From Paramecium sonneborni (Eukaryota; Ciliophora; Oligohymenophorea; Peniculida; Parameciidae), in contig CAJJDN010000074.1 of NCBI GenBank assembly GCA_905182985.1, positions 5,940 to 69,939 of the forward strand: a stretch of DNA of 64,000 bases, in the 5' to 3' direction. The translations under genes were made by a program, and so were the position numbers. This document shows, in pieces, positions 35,166-46,749 of the stretch. The first letter of the stretch is position 1; each line of letters begins with the position of its first letter. Under the pieces are notes generated by a model. That model was given only the letters and a program-made list of their open reading frames with translations. It ran no database searches and was not told where the DNA came from.

Positions 35166-36537
35166 TCATTTTGGAGAAATTAGTCTTCAACATAGAATAC
35201 CAAGAACATTAACGGTCATTTGTAAAGGTGAAGTTATTTTAATTAGTGTAAATTATGAAACTTATTCTACTTTTATTTAGACCTCAGTTGATAAAATGTT
35301 AACGGATTCATATAAATTAATTAAAACTTTAAGTATCTTTAGAGATTGGAGTGAATTTACACTTTAATTAATATTACATCATTTAAAGGAATCAAAGTTT
35401 TAAAGAAATTAATATGTTTTTAAAGAGGGAAATAAAGATTAAAATTTATATATTATTAAATCTGGAGAGATTATTTTATAAAAATAATATACAATCAAAT
35501 AAAAAAAAAGTGAAAATGGATTGATTTATTTAAGCCATAATTAATGTTTTGGAGATTTTGAATTTATTGACGATTAAAAGTGGTTAAATGATAAAAATTT
35601 ATTAAAATAAATAAGTAGACAAATGGATGCAAAATCAACAACTGAAACTTTTATTCTATATCTACCATTTCTTACTTATATTAGAATATAAGAAGAATAT
35701 CATTCAGTTACTCTATAATTATTTTTATCTAATTCAAAGTAGGTTGTAATTTAGAGAATGAAAAAATTATAACAGTAAATTATAAATAAATAAACAAAAT
35801 TAGATGAAGAAAATGAAAAAAAAGATGAACTCTCTGAATTAAGAATATTTAAAGATTAAAAAATTGAAGAAAAGTAACCTTAAATAGAAAACGATACTAC
35901 TAAAATTAAACATTCTAACAATCCTTATTTATCTTTAATGGGAGCTATTAAAAACAATAGAACTAAGGAACATTAATAATAGTAGCCAGCTTAATAAATA
36001 GATTAAATTGCTAATCAATTTTCTTAAAAATCTATTTTAATGAAATTTGATAGAGGACACAAAATATTATTATTAAAAAAGCTAAGAGATGCTTCAATAT
36101 TACCTGATCCTAAAGATAATTTTATTTATTAATAATAATCTGTAAGAAGTAGTTATTCAAGATTAAGGATAAATAGAAAATATTAATAAAGTATTTAATA
36201 GGATAATGTTACTATAATCAAACCTTAAGTTAATTCTCGTTCTCACACCCCTGATTCTTCAGTGGTATTACAAAATGAAGATAAAACATAAAATAAAATA
36301 AATAAATGTTAGAGGGCTTTTACATTTAAAATAAATGATTATCATAATTTTAAACTATCATAAAATTCTGTTGGATATTCACGATCAATGTCTTAAATGA
36401 GTGTTAGTCGAAGTAGCATAAATCGTAAATCACCAAGTAAATATAAATTTGAAATTGAATATGAAAAAAGCTAATAGTAAACCCCATAAAAATAGCCTAA
36501 AATAGATCTTGATTTGTGCATTTATGGAAAATAATGA
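34761..36537 (+). CDS. Protein with two cyclic-nucleotide-binding domains
   Basis: 584 residues in exons 34761-35106 and 35129-36537, with a 22-nt intron; this is the complete copy. The first domain shows the beta-roll elements VIFYKGDIGRKMYFVLSGRL and LNVGDHFGEISLQHRIPRTLTVIC. The phosphate-binding cassette FGEISLQHRIPRT keeps the E and final R. A second, less typical domain follows (VFKEGNKDQNLYIIKSGEI, then CFGDFEFIDD). The last 250 residues are Ser/Gln/Lys-rich and disordered (SYSRLRINRKYQ, SVSRSSINRKSPSKY). No kinase or channel part is present. It could be a regulatory-subunit-like or ciliary protein. Confidence 0.85.
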
Positions 36538-36572
36538 TAATACTTTAAACTTTGAATAATATTTATAATTTA

Positions 36573-37098
36573 ATGGTTTATTATAAATTATTGTTTTCCT
36601 GTGAGACTAAGAATGTTGAAGCAATTTCAACAGGTGGAACAAACTATGAGTATTTAGAAATTAATTATCATTTAATAGATGGCACATTTCTTTAGTTTGT
36701 TCAAGCTGTTAAACATAAATTAATGAAATTTATTTTAGAGGTGATGATGAAGTAGATGTGGCTAATTCAAGAGGATAATGCAATTTTTAAATGAAATGTA
36801 AAACATGTGCAAAAATGATAAATATTTCTTTAGAGAAATTTCCAGACACAGTCAATGTTCAAGAAATAAGTATAATTATATTATTTTATTTTAAGGTAAG
36901 GATATTTAGATTGCATTATTTGATTGCAGAGGTGCTGAACCAAAAACCTGGAATTTCTAAGGTTTGACAGTAATAACACCAAATGGAACAGTATTTTAAG
37001 ATGCTGATTTAACTGATACATGGGTTGAATATGATGAAAAGGCTGCAGAAGAAGTGTTAGTTGATAAATTTAAAGCTTATTTCTAAAAAACAAAGTGA
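36573..37098 (+). CDS. CXXC zinc-binding protein (CZIB/DUF866)
   Basis: 156 residues in exons 36573-36649, 36679-36869 and 36896-37098, with introns of 29 and 26 nt. It has the full length of the C1orf123/UPF0587 family. Two CXXC knuckles, VCSSCQTQ and KCKTCAKM, form the single zinc site. The family's second half is present as LFDCRGAEPKTWNFQG and a DTWVEYDEKAAEEV segment. The family binds zinc in the cytosol; its function is poorly known. An in-frame ATG further upstream overlaps the preceding stop. I chose 36573 because the family starts near there. Confidence 0.85.
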
Positions 37099-37168
37099 AT
37101 TCATAAGAGTTATTTAAACTCATATATATTAAAATTTATAAATAATTTAAACTAATTCTTTATTGATA

Positions 37169-37864
37169 ATGAGTGCTGCAAAATTTATGAATATCTTATC
37201 TCAAAGAGATCAATAGTAAATAAACTTACTAATTATTTTTAGATATTTGGATAATCCATAACTTAATTCTTATCAGTAATTCAAGCAGACTATACAGTCA
37301 CTTGGTTTTTAACATAAATAACCTACTTAAATGAATTTTTAAAAACATTGCACTCCACCTACATCCGATAATTCACCATATTTCTTTTCGAAATAAGAAT
37401 AATGGCAAAAAACCTAAGACTTATTGGCTCAATAAATTAACTCCAGTTCAAACAAATCTTATAGAGCTATTTACCCAAATAGAAAATTAACTTCTATAGA
37501 AGAAAGATATTAATAACACAATTCTTAATCTTATTTTATGAATAAAGTGTTATCTTCTGAGCCTAGTCCACTTCTATAATATAAATCTCAGAGTCCTTCA
37601 TTAAAAGAAAAGAGCTAAAGTGAAATGAGCTAAATTTAATAATAGATGTCTTTGCCTGCTTTTAAAAAGTCTAATCTTAAGATCAAAACTGACGATGAAG
37701 GAAGGATAAAAAAAAAAAAAACAGTCCAGATAGTTGAAATCTAATTAGAAAAAAATAATGAAAGTAATGGATAAAAGAAAAGCCCTAAAAAAATCATAAC
37801 GAAAACTCAAATAAGAACAGTTTAAGACTTTTTAGTTGAAAACTCAAACAAAAAAAAGAAATGA
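37169..37864 (+). CDS. Hypothetical Ser/Gln/Lys-rich protein
   Basis: 222 residues if a 27-nt GT...AG segment at 37216-37242 is spliced, 231 if not. The segment is a multiple of three and has no TGA, so the frame cannot decide. Splicing gives the smoother reading RDQQYLDNPQLNSYQQF. The protein is mostly disordered, with a C-terminal basic stretch and the ending QDFLVENSNKKKK. No family is recognised. Confidence 0.65.
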
Positions 37865-38382
37865 AATTTTATCTTTTAAAAATTTCATTATATACACTTC
37901 ATTCTTATTCATCCATGTGTACCATTGATTCTTAGTTCTTTTTTTATTATATTTTTTATTAAATCTGGAATCTGTTAGAGAGACTTATTTGATTCTAAAG
38001 TTAGTAAATTTTTTTGCATAAAGCTCTTCTCTAAGTAAAATCGAAATTATTATCTTATTTAGGACTTGTTAAGAGGGTTTGAATAGTAGAATTGAGTTTT
38101 TTAGATTGAGGGGTTGAAATTTATCTATAATTATTTTACATAATATAATAATAAATATAGAGCAAAAGTTGAATATTGAATTGTGAATTTATTTGAAAAT
38201 TTTTATAACAAATCTCTTGATTTTCTTTAATTATTTGGTTGACAAAATTTTAGATTAAAAATTATGAGTTAATGAAATGGTTAATTAATAGGAGACGTTA
38301 TTGAGCATATAAGTTTAACATTCTATAAGATTTATTATTTAATAACTCATTAAATTATAAAAATATTAAGAGTTTTGTTAAA
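37865..38382. other. Intergenic region without a visible gene
   Basis: About 0.5 kb of A+T-rich DNA lies between two co-directional genes. I see no sustained frame, RNA gene or repeat in it. Confidence 0.6.
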
Positions 38383-40844
38383 ATGTCCAAAAGAAACATT
38401 TTCGAGAAACAAGATAGTAATTTATCAAGAAGATCTTTAATAAAATAAAATACAAATAGAAATTTAACAGGCTAGAAAACTTTATTTTCTAAATTTTCTT
38501 CTACTCTTTTCAAACAATAAGAAGCCAAATAAGAAGAAGGTTATTTTAAAAATCTTACTTTTAGAGATTCAATTCTTAATTAAAGAGAAGTAGTAATGCA
38601 TTCGTGTTTTAATCTATTTGCTTTAGAATTATGATGGAATGGAATAATTTTTGAAAAAATAATCTGTCATCGGTCCATTAAATTCATATGATCCCATAAC
38701 ATAAATTTACTAAGATATAAGTCCAATTAGAACGTATATTTATTTATTTATTAAAGAGAATTGATCTATTATTTTTAGATAATCTCTGTACGAGATTTTC
38801 ATGATTTTTATGTTGATTTTTACGCTACTTTTGATAAGAATAAAAATTTTTCACTTGAACCATTTGAATTTAAATAACTACTTGAGGTTGCTATTAATAA
38901 ATGTGTCGGTTCTAAAAAATTTAAGGTTGTTACTGATCTTTTTTTAGAGGATCGTTCATCATATGACAACTAATTAAATGATAAAATTTTTGAAGAGATA
39001 ATTGATTTTTTTAGAGACTCAGATAAGGAATCAAAAATAGATTATTTATTAGTATTTCCCTATATTCTAAGTTTTTTTTTAGAATACACTTACTAAGAAA
39101 TAAAATATCGATAAGGAAGATTAGATTTAATGAGAGGAACAGAAATAATAAAAGGAAAGGAGGTAGAGATAAAAAACATAACAAGTTTAGTTACAATACT
39201 TAAGGAGATGGGAATAGATTATCTTAGAGATAAAAGAACTACATGTTTGACATATAGGGATGTTGAAAACGTTTTAATTAAATTAAAAAATATATAGAAA
39301 TGGATAACATTTGATATTATCAAATAGATTATAAATTAATTAGCAAAATTAATGTCAGTAGATCCTAAAACTTAAAATGAAGGGTAACCATTAAAACTAC
39401 ATAAAATAATTAATTTTTTAGCATTAAAATTGTGTATACATTAAAATTGTCTACACATAAGTAGACAAGATAAGGAGAAATAGAAACCACCTTCAGCATA
39501 TTTAGAAGTATTAGTTTTATGGAATGCTGCTATGTATGGATAAATTATGAAATAAACTAATTTAGAGTCATAATTTTAAAGATTTCTAGATAAACATTAT
39601 TCAAATAATTAAAGTTTTAGTAGAGTTGAAACTCTTAAATTATTGGAATAATTTTTTAAAAAGAAATTTCAATTAATGCCTAAAGATTTAATTAAGATGA
39701 TTTTAGAGCAACATTCTTCTTTTTAAACTAAATAAGTTATTTAACCTCCAATATAAAAAGAAAGTTTACAAAAAGAACTTTTTTAAATGATGTGTAGAGA
39801 TGGATATAGAAAATTGTAAGAATATATTAGAATAAGTTATGAAGGAGTATCTAAGACTTCGAATAATGATAAATTAGAATAATATAAAGGGTAAGGGAAA
39901 AATTTTAATGATGATCATTAAATTAATTCTCCAATATCAAGTGATAGGTAGTTAAAAACAAAATAAATTGTAAATCCTAAAAAGATTAATTAATAAATAT
40001 AATAATAAAAAAGTCAAGATTCTAATTCAGAGAGTGAAGTAGAATAAGAAAAAAAACCAATAAATAGATTAAAAAAAGTAGTTAAAGTTATAAGTTCAGA
40101 ATAAGCTTTTGCCTCAGGAGCTGAATAAAAAAAAGATGTATTAAAAGCATGTTTAATAATGGATAGTTTTTTGAAAAGACAAAGTTAAATGTATTAAAAA
40201 ATGCAATAGAGCAAAATACAAAATTAAAGTTGTGAAACTCCTTTAAAAGAAGAAAGATAAAATGAAATTAAATTATTTGATCAAGAAACTTAATAAAATA
40301 TAGGAAAAAAGAATTAAGATGAGGATAATATTAAAATAAAAAAAAATAATAAAGTTAAAGAGAAAGAAAATAAATAAGATAAATAATAATTTGAGAACAC
40401 AAATGATGATTAAAGAGAGGAATAAAATTAAGAAGAGAAGCATAAGAAACCTAAATTAAATTAAGTTCGTCCAATGATAATATTGAAAGATATTAGAAAA
40501 CCATCATAATCATAATCTGGAGATATATTTTCAGTAGCTGGAAAAGCAGATAAAAATGTAGGTCCTTCTAATTTTAAGAATGCATATTATGGACATTTGA
40601 ATACATAGTAGGATGCTTCAAAAATAATGAATTGGAGTACTTCCACAAAAAGTTAAATATTTTAATTAACAGATGAGGTAATAAATATTTATTTAATTAA
40701 TAGGACTTTAAGGATGATTAGGGAAAGTTTCAAGTTGTTATTGATGATGTTTAATTATAAACATAAATTTAGATATAACAAAATTAAGCAAAAACTAAAA
40801 GACCTAAGGATAGATCAACTTGTTATTATTGCACTATCTAATGA
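38383..40844 (+). CDS. Tandem paralogue A, unknown family with EF-hand-like start
   Basis: About 792 residues. Exons are 38383-38592, 38627-38733, 38757-40677 and 40704-40844. The first intron is 34 nt, or 37 if the donor at 38590 is used; the others are 23 and 26 nt. A conserved block begins ELIYYFQIISVRDFHDFYVDFYA and runs into a degenerate EF-hand-like segment (TFDKNKNFSLEPFEFKQLLE). It continues with RGTEIIKGKEVEIKNITSLV, KEMGIDYLRDK and LHKIINFLALKLCIH. The second half is highly charged and disordered, with one conserved motif, VLKACLIMDSFLKRQSQ. It ends with a Cys cluster (STCYYCTIQ). The next gene is its paralogue. Confidence 0.8.
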
Positions 40845-40940
40845 TTTTAATATAAGATTATTTGTTTACAATTATAAGTTATCTTTTTATAATGTTTATC
40901 TAACAATTTATTTATAGAAAGTAAAGTTGAAGAAAAATAC

Positions 40941-43408
40941 ATGTTTTCTAGAAAAGTTACTTAACAATTTCAATAAAATGATTAAAATGAAAAGGATAAA
41001 AGGATAGCGAAAATGCAAACTTCTTTCTTTAAATCGTTTACATCTTCAAAGAGAGAAGGCAAGGATGGTGATGGTATATCAATAATTTTATTAAAATTAG
41101 AGTTTTAATTTTTCTTTCGAAGTTAAGATTGTGCATTCCATACAATATTATTCATGATGGTTAATTTTTAAAAAGCAGAGGAAGAATCTAAAAAAAAGGG
41201 CTTTTCTTTATTAAGTAATCCTAAGCCAATTATGAATATGGAATCATATTCAGATATAAGTGAACTCAGACCGTACTTATGTATATGTTTAAAATAGGGA
41301 GTTGATATATTTTTTTACCGTTATTTCTGTGAGGGACTTACATGATTTCTATGTTGATTTCTATGCATCATTTGATACAAATAGAAATTTTAGTTTAGAA
41401 AAGAAGGAGCTTTAAAAAATGTTAGAAATTGTGTTAGGATTGATTGGGCATTAAAAATTTAAAGTTTTTAGTGATCAAGCTTTGATAGATAATGAAGCTT
41501 TTGATGGAACTTTAAACTAAAAAATCTTAAATGATATTGGTGAAAATTTTATGTTGCCTAATGAATAAAATAAAGTTGACTACTTATTGATATTTCCATA
41601 TATTTTAAGCTTCTATTTAGAATATACATATTAGGATATAAGGAATAAATAAAAACGATTAGATATAATCAAGGGAACTGAGTACCTGAGAGGAAAAGAA
41701 GTTGAGATTAAAAATATTACAAGTCTTATTTCAATTCTAAAAGAAATGGGAATTGATTATTTAAAAGATAAAAATACTTATAAAATTTCTTTTAGAGATG
41801 TTGAAAATATTTTATTAAAATTTAAGAATATTTAAAAATGGATGACATTTGAAGTAATATAATAGATTTTACAATCATTAAGTAAACTTATGTTTGTAGA
41901 TGAAAAAACATAAGAAGAAACTAAAAAATTAAAGTTACATAAAATAATTGATTTTGTTGCATTAAAATTATGTATTCATTAAGATTGTCTAAAAATAAAA
42001 AAATAAAAAAAAGAATCTAATTAATCTGTATTTCTGGAAGTAATATTTATATATATTTTTAATATTAGATCTTAGTATTATGGAATTGTGCTTAGCTTTC
42101 TAGGTTTTCAGAAAAAAAAACTTTGACCTTAAAATTTGAGAAATTTCTAGATAAACATTTTTATGAGAAGGAAACTTTTAATAGATTAGAAATGTAAAAA
42201 TGTTTAGAAAAATTTTTCAAAAAATTTTATTAATTGATGCCAAAAAAGTAAATTTACGATATAATTCAATGTCATCAACTTTTTACAGATAAAAATATTA
42301 TTAAAAATTATTCAATTGAAAGAGAAGAATTTAAAAACTCTCTTTTTACTATGATATGTAAGGATGGTTACAATAAATTAAAATAATATGTAAAAATTAT
42401 ATTTGATGGTATTACAAAATAGTCAAAAACAACAACAATATAATATTAGAATTATGGGAAGGAATTAGATTAAGAAAGTATATAAGGAGGATTGTCTTCA
42501 TAAAAATAGACTAGGGATCGATAAATTAGTTAATAAACAAATTCTTACTAATAATAGTAATATTAAAAATAATAAAAAGAAAAAGAAAAAGAAAAAGAAG
42601 TTAGTGATAGTGATTCAAGTAGCAATGATGAAAAATAAAAAGGAGTTTAACCTAGTCAAAAATTCAAAACAGCTGTTAGAACTATCTAATCTGGAAATAT
42701 GATAATGAAAGAGAGAAATGAAAGTAAAGATATATTAAAGGCTTGTTTAATGATGGATAGTTTTCTGAAACGTTAAACATAAAGATTATAGAATTATGTA
42801 AAAGTATCCAAATCTGTAAACATTTCTGTAGTTAAATCTGATGTAAAATAATAAGATAAGTCTTTGTTTTTGGATTAAGATGAATAAAAGGAATTGTTTG
42901 ATCCTTCTGATATGTTAAATAAGAAAAGATAGGAATAGAAAAATAAAGAAATATATAACATTAAAAAAACAAAGGAAGGAAAGGTTTGGGAGAAAAATGA
43001 TGTTCCATAAGATAAAAAGATCGAATAAGATATGGATGTAGTAAGTACTTAAGTTGAACAACCTATTGAGATTCCAAATGAATTAAGATTTCCAGAGGGT
43101 AAATAAAAGAAAAAATTAAATCGTCTAGAATTGGCTAATGAATTACAAATGGTTTTAGGAAAATCAAATAGTGATTTTGGTTCAAATAATTTTAAGTAAG
43201 CCATTAGATTATAATCAGCATCTCAAATGACTCAACCTATAAAAATATCAAAATAATAAGATGTAATTTATATTTATTTATTAAATAGGAGTAAGATAAT
43301 TTAGTTATAATTAATGAAACTGTTCTGGACAATTTAATTAGACGTAATTAACATTAAGAAAGAGTAAGAAAATCTACAAGAGATGATTGTTAATGTTTAA
43401 TTTATTGA
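40941..43408 (+). CDS. Tandem paralogue B of the preceding gene
   Basis: About 795 residues. Exons are 40941-41272, 41298-42039, 42069-43262 and 43289-43408, with introns of 25, 29 and 26 nt. Most of the protein aligns with paralogue A: ELIYFFTVISVRDLHDFYVDFYA, FDTNRNFSLEKKEL, EVEIKNITSLISILKEMGIDYL, LHKIIDFVALKLCIHQ, ILKACLMMDSFLKRQTQ and a final Cys pair (DDCQCLIY). Intron positions partly match: the first conserved-block intron and the last intron are shared, and the 29-nt intron is specific to B. Exon 1 may hide one or two additional introns of 27 and 45 nt, both multiples of three. Only 96 nt separate the two genes, so a local duplication is the likely origin. Confidence 0.8.
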
Positions 43409-43649
43409 AGTTTTAATTTATTAATATAAATTAGTATTAATAATAAAAATTATTTATTTCTTTACCAGAAAGTGGAGTGCAAATTTTCAGTTGATAATAA
43501 ATTAGCTATATCATAACATAATCAAAATATCAGAGAAATAAAATAGAAAATCTTTTTAGATGAGAATCGAAAACTTAAAAGAAGAAGTATATAAATTCTA
43601 ATTTTGATGAAAATATAATCAATAATCATTATAAATGAATTGTAGCTTT

Positions 43650-43913
43650 TCATAATTTAAATTTTCTAAGTGTTTCAAAATACAAAGATAATTCCTATTA
43701 GAGAATCAAGAGTTTTTATTTTTATTAATCTTCTTCTATCATCACATTTTTAAATTTTCTCAGATATTATTCTTCTCGGTTTTACTTTGAACAAATGTTA
43801 TCAATATTAGTATTATGAAACAAATTACAAGGATCACCTGCAATTGGCATGATTAAAGGGGAATTATTCTTAACAAAATAAAACTCTTCAATTATTGGCA
43901 TTTTTCTATTCAT
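43650..43913 (-). CDS. Small hypothetical protein
   Basis: 87 residues, intronless, ATG 43913 to TGA 43650-43652. The start is well formed (MNRKMPIIEEFYFVKNN), followed by LIMPIAGDPCNLFHNTN and a charged helical C-terminus (REEQYLRKFKNVMIEEDQQ). No family is recognised. The ordered N-terminal half argues against chance. It is divergent from the uncertain short gene that begins at 43950. Confidence 0.55.
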
Positions 43914-43949
43914 TACTTTAATTAATTAAAAACTTATCATTTAAAATAA

Positions 43950-44275
43950 ATGAGATATCAAAAACATAAAGAATTTTATAAGAAAGCAAAAACGAATAAG
44001 TCTTGATTAAATGAGAAAAATAATAAAAATAAAGAATACTATTTTTTATTTTTTATCTATTTCGATATTCATCAACTTGTAAATACTTTGTATTTAAATA
44101 GATCTATAAAAGAAAAAAAGTGTTTTATACAAATAAAATAAATAAATTAGATTCATGTAATCTTTAATAAGATTAGACAAATATAAAAGAGAAAGAGTTT
44201 TTAGATTGTATGATTTCCTCTTATAAAGAAAATCTAAACGTGGAATAAAATAATGAATTGAATTATTTAGATTGA
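43950..44275 (+). CDS. Uncertain short gene
   Basis: ATG 43950 opens MRYQKHKEFYKKAKTNK before TGA. A 35-nt intron with an atypical GTC donor would join it to a frame ending KEFLDCMISSYKENLN...LD at TGA 44273-44275. A 16-nt alternative leads to another frame ending RVFRLYDFLLQRKSKRG at TGA 44254-44256. Both readings look protein-like, which cannot be true of both. I therefore report a probable gene with unresolved structure. Confidence 0.35.
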
Positions 44276-44335
44276 TATTCTAATATATAAATATCACAAC
44301 AGAATTTGCTCAGTTATTATTATAAATAAATAAAA

Positions 44336-45200
44336 ATGCCTCCAAAAAAATAAAAGATTGACTAATTTTTTGAATCAAAGGAAAAAAAGTCAGAAAAAAA
44401 GGTATAAGAATAAAATAATGATAATAAAATCATTGAGGAAGAATACAAAGTATTTCTTTTCTTAGATGTATAAGCCTGTCCCTGAAGGTATTGTTCCTTT
44501 TGATGACTTTTATAATGGTTTGTTTAGTTGGTAGAAAAGTTTAAAAAATTAAGAAGCCAACCTCAAAAATATTTATGAATTCATTAGAAAAGAATATTAG
44601 ATTAAAACATGTTATCCTCCATTTGAGAAAATATTCAATGCATTCTAACTTACACCAATTAATAAGATAAAAGTTGTAATAGTGGGATAAGATCCGTACA
44701 TTAATTAAAATGAAGCAATGGGATTATGTTTTTCTGTTCCTCGTTCATAATCAAAGATACCTCCCAGCCTAAAAAATATTTATAAATTACTATCTACAGA
44801 TATTTAAGGATTTTAAATACCAAAACATGGAGATTTGACTAAATGGGCATAATAAGGAGTTTTCTTACTTAATACAGTATTAACTGTTGAAGCTGGAAAG
44901 TCTAATTCTCATAAAGATTGTGGTTGGATTAAATTCACAGATTAAGTTATTGAAGTTATTAATAAATAATGCAATGGAATAGTATTTTTATTATGGGGAT
45001 TACCAGCCTAAAAGAAAGCTAAAGGTGTGGATAGATAAAAACATTATATATTAGAAACTGTTCATCCAAGTCCATTGTCTGCTAGTAATGGATTCTTTAC
45101 ATCAAGTAATTTATGTTGTTAATGATTAGATCACTTTTCAAAGTGTAATTAATATTTAATTCAAAATGGAAAGCAACCAATAGATTGGACTTTGGATTGA
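44336..45200 (+). CDS. UNG: Uracil-DNA glycosylase, family 1
   Basis: 271 residues in exons 44336-44449, 44475-45105 and 45130-45200, with introns of 25 and 24 nt. The enzyme removes uracil from DNA to start base-excision repair. The water-activating motif reads GQDPY (about residue 108). The uracil-binding and leucine-loop motif is HPSPLSA (about residue 235), and the C-terminal NHFSKCNQYL...IDWTL is typical. LLWG and WAQQGVFLLNTVLTVEAG are also conserved. The N-terminus (MPPKKQKIDQFFESKEKK) looks like a PIP-box (QxxIxxFF-type) with a nuclear signal. The usual His after GQDPY is Ile here. Length and motifs are otherwise complete. Confidence 0.93.
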
Positions 45201-45371
45201 CAATATAAAATTATTAAATTGGAATTCTTTCTATTATATATATAATAATTTTAAACTATAGTGTTAAGATTTCAATATTGTAACTAAAATAATCTGTGCA
45301 TGAATTACCTAGTTCTAAAAGAATAAGCTATTAACTTGTAATATAATATGAAATACTGAATATCTCATATT

Positions 45372-45605
45372 ATGTTTCAAGTTAAAAATATAGATTTCAA
45401 TTTTGATTTAGATTGTAAGGCAATAGATTGTGTTGGATTCAACTTTGATGATTTATCAATAGTTTTTAATCATACATAAATAAATTGGTTCTTTTTTGAA
45501 AGTACATAGGTAATACATTTAAATTACAAACATTTTAGATAGATTATATCAAAAATCATTAGTAAATGGAAAAATGATTAAATTTTATTAGAATCAATTT
45601 ATTGA
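45372..45605 (+). CDS. Small hypothetical protein
   Basis: 77 residues, ATG 45372 to TGA 45603-45605. It starts MFQVKNIDFNFDLDCKAIDC and continues with acidic and aromatic residues; the end IISKWKNDQILLESIY is helix-like. A 33-nt in-frame GT...AG segment (45509-45541 approximately) may be an intron, which would shorten it to 66 residues. No family is recognised. Confidence 0.45.
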
Positions 45606-45727
45606 ATAGAGAAGAGTATGGATATGAATAGATATTGTAATTATTTTAGATTAAAATGATGTGATTGGTTTTATATGAATAAGGCTTATATATATTTGGC
45701 TATCGTTAATAAATTTAAAATATCAAA

Positions 45728-46713
45728 ATGGATGAATATATTACGGTAATTAAGTATTATTAGTATAGAATTACAGAGAATTGGAGAAATTGATAGATGG
45801 AATCCCTGTTCCAGATATTACAGTATCATCTATGTCATAATAATCAAATCGACTTACTCCTCAATCTAAGAAAAAATAATCTCTAACAAGGGAGCAAGTC
45901 CAAATGATTTTAAGAAAAACAAAAGAATAATCTTAATTTCCTACTACAAAATAGAAGGTCTTAACTATGCAGACTTTTAATTGTAAAGAAAATTCAAATG
46001 ATGAATAGATGTTTAAAGTAATGAAATAAAAGGAAGAATATAGCAATTAAGAATTTTAGAGATTGTAGTAATAGATAAAAGATTAGTAGAAAGTTATTGA
46101 ACAATAAATACAACAGATTGGATAAATAAACATTTAAATTGAATATTTGACAAATGAATTATAGGATAATCAAGAAAAGAGATAAGCTGATTCTAACAGA
46201 ATATTACAATTATAAAAAATAAATGAATAATAAAAATAGACAATTGAAGATTTAAGAGTTGAATTGTAAGTGGCTAAAAGAGTGAGTTCATAATAATAAA
46301 ATAAGGAATAAGATTCTATGAATTAGATTAGTTTGTTAAAATCTAAAATAACTAATTTAGAAACTGAAATTAATAGAACTAGAACTACTTTTACACTTAC
46401 ATCTCCTAAAAATGATACAATGTAGACTGAAGTATTTTCAAATAGAATTGATCCGGAATTATTAAGTGAAGAAGAAACTTTAACTATCTTACTTAATTTA
46501 TTAGGAAGAGTTTCAAAGAGTTAAAGAATGTCATATTTATTAAAAAGAAATGCTGATTTCAAATTATTAATAAGATGTAAACGTAGTTAACCAAGTATTA
46601 ATAAAGTTTCCATTCTTTAAAGTAGTAAATCCATGTTTGATAGAAAACTATCATATAATCATGAAAACTTTAAATAAATAGTAAAGAATGTAGGAATAAA
46701 AATCTAATAATGA
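45728..46713 (+). CDS. Coiled-coil protein
   Basis: 320 residues in exons 45728-45745 and 45769-46713, with a 23-nt intron after only six codons. Residues 1-90 are Ser/Thr/Gln-rich. Residues about 100-215 are a coiled coil rich in Gln and Glu (for example EFQRLQQQIKDQQKVIEQQIQ and TIEDLRVELQVAKRV). The last 100 residues contain ELLSEEETLTILLNLLGRVS and a basic Ser-rich end. It is likely cytoskeletal; no family is named. Confidence 0.8.
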
Positions 46714-46749
46714 AATTCACTTTATCTATAATTTATATAAAATTAATTA

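Noticed and set aside
43463..43850. Plus-strand ATG-less open stretch after paralogue B
   Set aside because: Its second half is the complement of the better-supported minus-strand gene at 43650-43913, and no start codon is near its protein-like beginning.
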